This document shows positions 14,364 to 19,850 of a DNA stretch of 22,016 nucleotides, in pieces (position 1 is the stretch's first letter; each line of letters begins with the position of its first letter). The stretch spans positions 1 to 22,016 of the IMG/VR virus record IMGVR_UViG_3300027782_000402. One strand, given 5' to 3'. The position numbers and the translations under genes were made by a program. The notes below the pieces were generated by a model, which worked only from the letters and a program-made list of their open reading frames with translations, ran no database searches and was not told the origin of the DNA. Source of the DNA: a virus.

Positions 14364-15457
14364 TGACAATTAACCTACGTGATGCGGCAAAGTTCGACGA
14401 GCAACTCGAACATCAAATAACCGCATGGAATTGGCTTCAGGCTCAGCTTACCCCTGAGATCCTGGAGTCTTTTGCTATTAAGTATCGACAAAATCAAACA
14501 CCTTCAGTTGAAATTCCAAATACTTGGGATGGTATTATCCAAGCTGCGAAACAAGCTGGTGCCAAATTTCCAGAAGTTGTTGCAGCCCAATGGCAACTAG
14601 AAAGTGCTGGTGGTACCGCCACATCTGGAAAAAATAATTACTTTGGTCTTAAAGGTAGCGGTACCAACGTTGACACCAAAGAATTTGTCAATGGACAATG
14701 GATAACAATTAAAGCAGGGTTTATTGATTTTCCAGGGTTACAAGCCTGTGTTGATTATCTGGTCAGCCACTGGTACAAAGACTTTGGAACATACAAAGGT
14801 GTAAATCGTGCAGACAATAGAAATGCATGTGCTGATTCATTGGTAAAAGAAGGGTATGCAACTGATCCCAACTACGCAACAAAACTAATTCAAATCATGG
14901 ACCAGAAGTTAAAAACTCCTGGTACTACTCCAATACCAAAACAAAATCCACTCCCTGTCATCTACATGAGTCAACGGGATAATTACCGTGATGCATCCCG
15001 CACATGCTTTAGCTCAAGCTGTGCAATGATGTTAAAATTTCTTGACCCAACCTCAATCTCTGGCGACGATGAATACCTTCATACTGTCTTCAGCTTTGGC
15101 GACAGCACTGATAGTAACGCTCAGTTGTCTGCCCTAAAACACTATGGTGTTACCGCCAAATTTATTAAAAATGGCAATCGGGATTTAATTAAAAAACAAA
15201 TTGATTTAGGTAAGCCTGTTCCGGCAGGTTTTCTCCATCATGGCACCGTGCAAAATCCGCAGGGTGGAGGGCACTACCTTTGTATCATCGGATACGATAT
15301 TAATGGCTATTGGGTTCACGATCCCTGGGGGGAATGTGATTTAATAGGTGGTGTTTACCAATCTTCCGATGGTAAAAAATTACACTACAGCTATAAAAAT
15401 TTTGAACCCCGTTGGTTAGTCGAGGGTCAAAATTCTGGTTGGTGTGTAATTGCCTAA
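14363..15457 (+). CDS. Two-domain endolysin: glucosaminidase (GH73-like) plus C39-like peptidase
   Basis: The 364-residue protein should attack both glycan and peptide parts of peptidoglycan. Residues about 52-182 match FlgJ/GH73-type glucosaminidases: FPEVVAAQWQLESAGG with Glu80 as the expected catalytic acid, NNYFGLKG, FIDFPGLQACVDYLVSHWY and GYATDPNYATKLIQIM. A Pro-rich linker at 185-198 follows. Residues about 200-364 match a C39-like papain-fold peptidase: DNYRDASRTCFSSSCAMML with Cys215 as probable nucleophile, GGGHYLCIIGYD with His304, and YWVHDPWG with Asp320. No signal peptide is seen, so it is either holin-released or virion-associated. The plus-strand neighbours are virion genes. 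It converges on a minus-strand gene with only four bases between the stops. Confidence 0.85.
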   Translation: MTINLRDAAKFDEQLEHQITAWNWLQAQLTPEILESFAIKYRQNQTPSVEIPNTWDGIIQAAKQAGAKFPEVVAAQWQLESAGGTATSGKNNYFGLKGSGTNVDTKEFVNGQWITIKAGFIDFPGLQACVDYLVSHWYKDFGTYKGVNRADNRNACADSLVKEGYATDPNYATKLIQIMDQKLKTPGTTPIPKQNPLPVIYMSQRDNYRDASRTCFSSSCAMMLKFLDPTSISGDDEYLHTVFSFGDSTDSNAQLSALKHYGVTAKFIKNGNRDLIKKQIDLGKPVPAGFLHHGTVQNPQGGGHYLCIIGYDINGYWVHDPWGECDLIGGVYQSSDGKKLHYSYKNFEPRWLVEGQNSGWCVIA

Positions 15458-15461
15458 GTAA

Positions 15462-15632
15462 TCAGCGTTGCTTGGTACGCTTGGTAACCATAGCAAGCAA
15501 TTCAATTACACGATACACCCTACGAACGGCAGAGTCATCTTTGGGCGTGGGAGTTAGTGCGGTAATGGCACTAGCAGCGGCATGAAGCGCAAGTGCTGTT
15601 TGGATTGCTGTATCCAGTTTAGAAGAGTCCAT
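15462..15632 (-). CDS. 56-residue helical protein
   Basis: This short frame on the minus strand starts with ATG at 15632 and stops with TGA at 15462. The product opens MDSSKLDTAIQTALALHAAA, then SAITALTPTPKDDSAVRRVY and a basic helix ending KRTKQR. It is mostly predicted helix, Ala-rich at first and basic at the end, with no membrane span. It fills the only gap between the endolysin and the next minus-strand gene, and its composition is protein-like. Function is unknown. Confidence 0.55.
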   Translation of the reverse strand: MDSSKLDTAIQTALALHAAASAITALTPTPKDDSAVRRVYRVIELLAMVTKRTKQR

Positions 15633-15656
15633 AACATTTAAGTAGATGACAACATT

Positions 15657-16088
15657 CTACCAACCTTTTTTATAAAAGAAAAAAGATTTGTAATCTTCAT
15701 TGATTTCCCATGTAATATCTTCATGCCTTTCAAACCATTTCTTCCATACACGAAATTGTTTCTCAGGTAATGCTGACTCACACCGCAACGTTATTGAGTG
15801 GCCCAGGGGTAATTCCTCTATCCATTTACGAACTTGACGGATAGCAATTGCCTGAACACCATTACCAATCTTACCGGTCAAAGACATATCCAGATAGCGA
15901 ACCCTTGCATTTTTGCGGCGTGCCATCCAATCGTTTAATTGCCTGTTGCTTTTTGCGACAGCCAAACTTGCAAGCCACACACATCCCTTCGTTGTGGGTA
16001 TCCAAGGAGCTAAACGCATTTTCAAGAGATATCCCTTCCCAATATTCTTTGTAAATACCTTTCTTCTTTTTTTGATTTGAAAAGTCAT
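15657..16088 (-). CDS. Basic Trp-rich protein, unknown function
   Basis: The 143-residue basic product contains APWIPTTKGCVWLASLAVAK, then LTGKIGNGVQAIAIRQVRKW and CESALPEKQFRVWKKWFERH. It ends in an aromatic Lys-rich tail (FFFYKKGW). It resembles a cyanophage hypothetical family, but I know no function. The high positive charge and paired Trp/Arg helices suggest nucleic-acid binding. The first 22 residues are low-complexity and Lys-rich. An ATG at 16022 (MRLAPWIP) is a plausible alternative start that keeps all recognisable sequence. The upstream gene ends five bases before the long start. Confidence 0.65.
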   Translation of the reverse strand: MTFQIKKRRKVFTKNIGKGYLLKMRLAPWIPTTKGCVWLASLAVAKSNRQLNDWMARRKNARVRYLDMSLTGKIGNGVQAIAIRQVRKWIEELPLGHSITLRCESALPEKQFRVWKKWFERHEDITWEINEDYKSFFFYKKGW

Positions 16089-16093
16089 TCATT

Positions 16094-16837
16094 TTACGGT
16101 TCAGTTGTAAGCGGTACAAGAACAGCGGGAAACGGATTAGAGTCTTGGTGCTCTCGTTTCCAGGCAGTATCCCATTCACTTAGAGAATGTGCGTGTAAAT
16201 CAACAACTTGATAATTGTCTGTTGTGTCGGCAATTACATAACTAGGGTCAGTGTCTTCAAACAACAGATATGTATAATCTTCTAGTAGTAAGAAGAAACT
16301 AGTATCAGGAAACTCAACAACCATTGCCACTTCATATGAAATGGGCTCATTCCTGGTACTAGAAATACATAATAAATACTCACCTACCTCCAAAGGAAAG
16401 TAACGTTGGTCGCCTCTGTCAAGACGGTTTGGATCGTATATATTATACAGATCTGATTGAGCAGCCATCATCTGCCCAACGTAAGGATGGTAAATTTCTC
16501 CGTTGGTATTAACGACTACACTATCTGCATCAAAGATGCCGCGACTTTCAATTGGATTTAAATTTAAATCGTAAGTAGAAATGTTGATATATTTGGAACG
16601 CTGACCGCCTTTAGCAAAGATTAACCAACCTGGATCCATCAAGCCAATCTTAAACCAATGGTTGTAAGTACCGCCGCCATGACCACCGTTCGAACTAGAG
16701 TTTGTATCAGCACGCCCGACTACCTTATTCTCAGGACCAAGACTACCCTTTAAATAACGTATGGAAAGTTGATCAAAAGTTCCCAGGTTTAAAGGATCTT
16801 TCTGTGTTCTTTGCCTTTGGGTAGACTGATTCCTCAT
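16094..16837 (-). CDS. Unknown 247-residue beta-rich protein
   Basis: No enzyme motif is recognised. After a basic N-terminus, residues 50-75 contain NGGHGGGTYNHWFKIGL, then WLIFAKGGQRSKYINISTYD, a segment GIFDADSVVV, YHPYVGQMMAAQSDLYNIYD, and RYFPLEVGEYLLCISSTRNE. Many aromatic residues and alternating hydrophobics indicate a beta-rich fold, as in virion decoration or adsorption proteins. The C-terminal 60 residues are acidic. It is downstream of the two HNH-like genes on the same strand with an 18-base gap. A structural role is a guess from composition. Confidence 0.65.
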   Translation of the reverse strand: MRNQSTQRQRTQKDPLNLGTFDQLSIRYLKGSLGPENKVVGRADTNSSSNGGHGGGTYNHWFKIGLMDPGWLIFAKGGQRSKYINISTYDLNLNPIESRGIFDADSVVVNTNGEIYHPYVGQMMAAQSDLYNIYDPNRLDRGDQRYFPLEVGEYLLCISSTRNEPISYEVAMVVEFPDTSFFLLLEDYTYLLFEDTDPSYVIADTTDNYQVVDLHAHSLSEWDTAWKREHQDSNPFPAVLVPLTTEP

Positions 16838-16855
16838 TATTTTGAAATATATGCC

Positions 16856-17527
16856 CTATCCCTCATCATACTCGGGAGGTTCCTTAGCATCTAATGGGTG
16901 TGTAATTGTGTTTTTGTATTCTTTCTCAACAATTGGTCTGATGCTTTGACCGGTGTTTAGTTGACGGGTGTACAACATTAATTTCTCTGCTTTGAACTCA
17001 ATATCAAAAGGATGCACCCGTTGTGGTGGCGTCATACGATTCCAGTTTGATACCATGTGCAGTGGATTGCCGCACTTAGTATTGCTACATGTCCTGGTAA
17101 CAACAAGCAAACCAACATCCCCCCAAGCTGCTTGGTATAAAGCTTTGTGAATGTTGACGTTTTCGGCACGTTGCTTGCTGTAATCAGAGCGATAAGAAGG
17201 CATGCAAATTCTTCTGGGACTAGACCCAGTAGGAGAAACAATAGGCCAACAATCTTCTGGAAAACCTATCTGTACCTTCTTCCATAACGCAGCATATTTA
17301 GCTTTGTAGTCAGCGTGCATGTAGTTGACATCAAAACCACACACATTAGAAAGAATTTTTTTGGCACAGTGGTAACACCAGTGGCCAGCAGAATCTCTAA
17401 TTACATGACCATGGGGGCACGGATAACCAAGGTAGTAGCCATTGGTTTTTAGTTGAGACTCATCGAGATTGTCAATGAGATTGATGTGCCTGAATGTTGC
17501 GTTTAACTCGGGAATCGAATAAGCCAT
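16856..17527 (-). CDS. HNH endonuclease-like zinc-binding protein
   Basis: The 223-residue protein has two Cys/His clusters. The first, residues 37-54, reads CPHGHVIRDSAGHWCYHC and should bind zinc. The second carries the mark of many phage HNH nucleases: HKALYQAAWGD (His127 at the expected first-His position), then RTCSNTKCGNPLHMVSNWN, which contains Cys147, Cys152, the NPLH turn with His157, and Asn161 or Asn163. It would cut DNA in a metal-dependent way, either as a free-standing homing-type nuclease or in recombination or packaging. A one-base gap separates it from the upstream 112-residue HNH-like gene, so the two are probably one transcript. Activity is inferred. Confidence 0.7.
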   Translation of the reverse strand: MAYSIPELNATFRHINLIDNLDESQLKTNGYYLGYPCPHGHVIRDSAGHWCYHCAKKILSNVCGFDVNYMHADYKAKYAALWKKVQIGFPEDCWPIVSPTGSSPRRICMPSYRSDYSKQRAENVNIHKALYQAAWGDVGLLVVTRTCSNTKCGNPLHMVSNWNRMTPPQRVHPFDIEFKAEKLMLYTRQLNTGQSIRPIVEKEYKNTITHPLDAKEPPEYDEG

Positions 17528-17528
17528 C

Positions 17529-17867
17529 TTAAGTCCAGTCTGATTTGCGACGGTTGCGACGAGAGCGGGGCGTGGGAGTTTTTCTTTTGTGTAGGACCAA
17601 CTCTCCGTTTTCTTTTTTTAGTACATCTGAACTACCTGGGTCCTCGCCTGTACGCAAGTAGTACACCAGCCGGTGGGCATGGTACTTCTCGTTGTCAAGA
17701 CTAAGAACGTAGTACAAGCCAGAGCTATCCAGCCGTCCTGCCACATCACCAGGCTTGTGCCAACCAGTTTCCTCCACCCATACCAAGCCACTGGGGGAGT
17801 CGTCTGAGAGCCCTAGCCGTTGCCTTAAGACCTCCAGGGGGACTAATGGTTTGTACGTACGAGCCAC
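17529..17867 (-). CDS. Small HNH-like protein (N-terminal half of HNH fold)
   Basis: The 112-residue basic product starts at GTG 17867. Residues 25-78 follow the front part of common phage HNH proteins: SGLVWVEETGWHKPGDVAGR, then GLYYVLSLDNEKYHAHRLVY and YLRTGEDPG. In complete members this leads into (I/V)DH-x-NG with the catalytic His. Here the corresponding segment is SDVLKKENGELVLHK, so the DH pair is missing and the normal C-terminal half is replaced by a short Arg/Lys tail (RSRRNRRKSDW). It may be a degenerate or partner protein rather than an active nuclease. A TATAGT box in the outer end of the inverted repeat lies 22 bases before its start. Confidence 0.62.
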   Translation of the reverse strand: MARTYKPLVPLEVLRQRLGLSDDSPSGLVWVEETGWHKPGDVAGRLDSSGLYYVLSLDNEKYHAHRLVYYLRTGEDPGSSDVLKKENGELVLHKRKTPTPRSRRNRRKSDWT

Positions 17868-17889
17868 AGGGTAAGTGCAGACTTTTCAG

Positions 17890-17895
17890 ACTATA
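17890..17895 (-). promoter_or_regulatory. Candidate TATAGT promoter box before small HNH-like gene
   Basis: On the minus strand TATAGT, within the left arm of the inverted repeat, ends 22 bases before the GTG at 17867. This is the same spacing as the boxes before other genes in the window. Confidence 0.4.
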
Positions 17896-18094
17896 CCATA
17901 ACTTTTATCTTTATATAAGCCAAATGACACTTTAGCCCAAAGTGTAATTATTTGCAGCACTTTGCCCCAACATCTAGTCCAAACTGGAGTCTCACCCAAT
18001 ACTCCTGATCCCCAGGTAGACGTACTTATGTACCACTACTAATTACACTTTGCCCCAAAGTGTCATTTGCTTCATATAAGGGTTAAAACATAGG

Positions 18095-18100
18095 TATAGT
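18095..18100 (+). promoter_or_regulatory. Mirror-image TATAGT box facing the other way
   Basis: The right arm carries the mirror copy, GGTATAGTCTGAAAAGTCTG at 18093-18112, pointing rightward. No convincing plus-strand gene follows, only a TTG frame of about 23 codons. Transcription from it would run antisense into the terminator and glycosyltransferase gene. Confidence 0.35.
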
Positions 18101-18144
18101 CTGAAAAGTCTGCACACATCCCGTCTTTTGTATCAAGCGGACAA

Positions 18145-18172
18145 CAAAAAACCCCCACCTTGCGGCAGGGGT
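18145..18172 (-). terminator. Intrinsic terminator of the replication/glycosyltransferase operon
   Basis: Read on the minus strand, ACCCCTGCC pairs with GGTGGGGGT in a nine-base-pair stem with two G-T pairs, capped by a GCAA (GNRA) tetraloop and followed by TTTTTG. It lies 24 bases after the glycosyltransferase stop and should end the transcript coming from the primase-helicase and speD. Confidence 0.8.
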
Positions 18173-18195
18173 CATACTTCTCAACACCAACAACC

Positions 18196-19467
18196 TTAGC
18201 CCTTGGTTCCCACCAACCGTTTTTCGCGCTTCACCTTCTTCTTCTTTTTCTCCTTCTCCACCCCTACCTCTGCCTCACCATCAGCAGCTTGCAGCGCATC
18301 CTGGAACACACCATTGAATTGAGCAGCGACCGTATCCCAGTCAAACTGAGTGCCAGTACAGCGTTCGTAACACGCATCAGCCACGGCTGAAAGCTTGTCG
18401 CGGTTGTCGTACAGGTCCGTGAGGATGGCTGCGAGGTGGTCACTGGAGGGGCAAGGCATCTCCCGTGCGTAGTTGGTATCCACATCAACGTGGTTGCACT
18501 GGATGAGGGGTGCGTAGCCGTCAAAGATCTCTTTGCAGGACGTATGGTTGGGCACCACTTGAGCCACGCGGCAGGCCGCATTCTCAAAATTAACCAGTCC
18601 CCAGCCCTCTCCCTTGCAGGTATTAACACCTACATCGACAGCGTTATAGATCAAGTTAAGGGTTTCAACCTTGACATTTGGCGGGCTTTCCGATTGTGCG
18701 GTCAAGATGATGCGACCATTTGGATCAAGACCTTCCCGTTGCATTGCACGTCCAAAAACCGGCAGTACATCCCATCCCTGGTCCTTCAACCCCATATGTA
18801 GATACAACTGGGTATCCGGCTTATCCTTGGCAAATTTTGCAAAAGCCTCAATTGTAATATCAATCCGCTTACGGAATTGATTGCGATTTCCATTGAACAC
18901 AATAAAAATATCATCTTTCAAATTAAGTTGCTTTCGTGCTTCAGACTTATCCATGGGGTAGAACTGACCACGTGTCACACCATGGGGAATCACAGCAATA
19001 GGCCTGTTGATGCCACCTGCAATAAATTCGTGGGCACCAAATTCCGTATAAGAAATTACGGCATCCCAATCGTTGGCGGTTTCACCAAGGCACCCAGTCC
19101 AGGCGTAGCTGTCCATGGGTGCATAACCCACAAATTTAAATTTTTTCTCCTTGTGTAAATCAGCAATACGTTTGTACTGTTCATTAATGATCCACATATC
19201 ATTAATGGTAAACACAATATCAGGCTTCTCTTTCTCAACAACTTCTCTAATGCGTTCCTCACCGAAGGGCGCCGTCTGGAACCTATTAGATGAAGGGTAC
19301 ATCTTGTAGTGTTCCTGTAGAGGAGTCGGGTCACCCCACCAGTTATGCGATAGGACCACAACATCGTATTCATCCCGAATGCGCTCAAGGACATTTTCCG
19401 TCACTCGCGCAAATCCGGTCATGGCAACAATGTCGCCACACCAAAGCAATTTCTTTTTAGTAGTCAT
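18196..19467 (-). CDS. GT4-type (GT-B fold) glycosyltransferase
   Basis: The product, 423 residues from ATG 19467, is a retaining glycosyltransferase that moves a sugar from a nucleotide donor. N-terminal acceptor part: LLWCGDIVAMTGFARVTENV, then DIVFTINDMW and GGINRPIAVIPHGV. C-terminal donor part: FIVFNGNRNQFRKRIDITIE, and GEGWGLVNFENAAC with the E-x7-E pair typical of GT4. A Lys/Glu-rich tail of about 30 residues (VEKEKKKKKVKREKR) ends the protein. The frame extends three codons to a TTG, but ATG fits better and lies 22 bases after a TATAGT box. The target may be phage DNA, virion protein or host surface glycan; the sequence does not say. It follows speD by 29 bases. Confidence 0.85.
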   Translation of the reverse strand: MTTKKKLLWCGDIVAMTGFARVTENVLERIRDEYDVVVLSHNWWGDPTPLQEHYKMYPSSNRFQTAPFGEERIREVVEKEKPDIVFTINDMWIINEQYKRIADLHKEKKFKFVGYAPMDSYAWTGCLGETANDWDAVISYTEFGAHEFIAGGINRPIAVIPHGVTRGQFYPMDKSEARKQLNLKDDIFIVFNGNRNQFRKRIDITIEAFAKFAKDKPDTQLYLHMGLKDQGWDVLPVFGRAMQREGLDPNGRIILTAQSESPPNVKVETLNLIYNAVDVGVNTCKGEGWGLVNFENAACRVAQVVPNHTSCKEIFDGYAPLIQCNHVDVDTNYAREMPCPSSDHLAAILTDLYDNRDKLSAVADACYERCTGTQFDWDTVAAQFNGVFQDALQAADGEAEVGVEKEKKKKKVKREKRLVGTKG

Positions 19468-19489
19468 GCAAGACAAGATATCTCGCTTT

Positions 19490-19495
19490 ACTATA
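19490..19495 (-). promoter_or_regulatory. Candidate TATAGT promoter box before glycosyltransferase
   Basis: On the minus strand TATAGT (context TTAAGTATAGTAAAGCG) ends 22 bases before the ATG at 19467. It starts just inside the speD stop region and could express the glycosyltransferase apart from speD. Confidence 0.4.
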
Positions 19496-19496
19496 C

Positions 19497-19850
19497 TTAA
19501 TTAACTGGTGTTGTGGACCGAACTAATTCTTTTTCTTCCGTAGTTTGTGCTTTTAATTTATTCTTTAAAAACTCAGCAGCCTTATGAGTATTGGTTGTAT
19601 CACCACATGTATACAAATCAACCGCCGCATACCCAAGCTCTGGCCATGCATGAATAGATGCATGGGATTCAGTCAGCAAAGCAAGAAGCGTAACCCCCTG
19701 TGGCTCAAACTTTTCACCAAAGATCCTTAAAATATTGGCACCTGCTAGTGCTAATGATGTCTCCAGGTAAGCCTGGAGTTGATCGTAGTCATCAAGAATC
19801 TCTGGATCACAGTCATACAGGTCCAGGATTAGGTGCCGTCCATTGCTCAT
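19497..19850 (-). CDS. speD: S-adenosylmethionine decarboxylase proenzyme
   Basis: SpeD decarboxylates S-adenosylmethionine to supply the aminopropyl group for spermidine, a polyamine that helps condense DNA. The 117-residue size fits the short prokaryotic class. The key residues are present: LLTESHASIHAWPELGYAAV gives the self-cleavage site Glu61-Ser62 (Ser62 becomes the pyruvoyl group) and His67, and VDLYTCGDT gives Cys82. These match Ser63, His68 and Cys83 of the Thermotoga enzyme. The N-terminal GRHLILDLYDCDPEIL is also typical. The ATG lies inside the stop of the primase-helicase (ATGA overlap), so the two are coupled. speD is a known host-derived gene in marine cyanophages. No speE is visible in the window. 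Confidence 0.93.
   Translation of the reverse strand: MSNGRHLILDLYDCDPEILDDYDQLQAYLETSLALAGANILRIFGEKFEPQGVTLLALLTESHASIHAWPELGYAAVDLYTCGDTTNTHKAAEFLKNKLKAQTTEEKELVRSTTPVN

Larger units (their letters stand above)
17875..18115. repeat. Long imperfect inverted repeat, 76-base arms
   Basis: The left arm 17875-17950 and right arm 18040-18115 are reverse complements, aligning without gaps at 62 of 76 positions, across an 89-base spacer. The outermost 23 bases are identical, as are two 12-base blocks flanking the small palindrome CACTTTGCCCCAAAGTG (perfect copy 18046-18062, variant 17928-17944). A third, half copy, CACTTTGCCCCAA, is in the spacer at 17958-17970. GGAGT (17986-17990) and ACTCC (18001-18005) share nearly the same dyad centre, about 17995. 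No gene lies in 17868-18195. Candidate roles are a replication origin, an operator-bearing bidirectional promoter, or a structured RNA. Confidence 0.85.

Noticed and set aside
15871-16092. Alternative 74-residue minus-strand frame starting MNDFSNQ with a Cys-rich stretch
   Set aside because: It lies inside the 143-residue gene in another frame. That gene has the more convincing protein pattern (KGCVWLASLAVAK, LPEKQFRVWKKWF), so this is probably a shadow frame.
17875-18115. CRISPR-like array or protelomerase telomere reading of the repeat region
   Set aside because: There are two arms in inverted orientation and not several direct repeats with equal spacers, and an 89-base non-palindromic spacer does not fit a telomere resolution site.
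18264-18629. Alternative frames on both strands within the glycosyltransferase gene
   Set aside because: They overlap a gene with clear GT4 motifs through its whole length and have no family features of their own.
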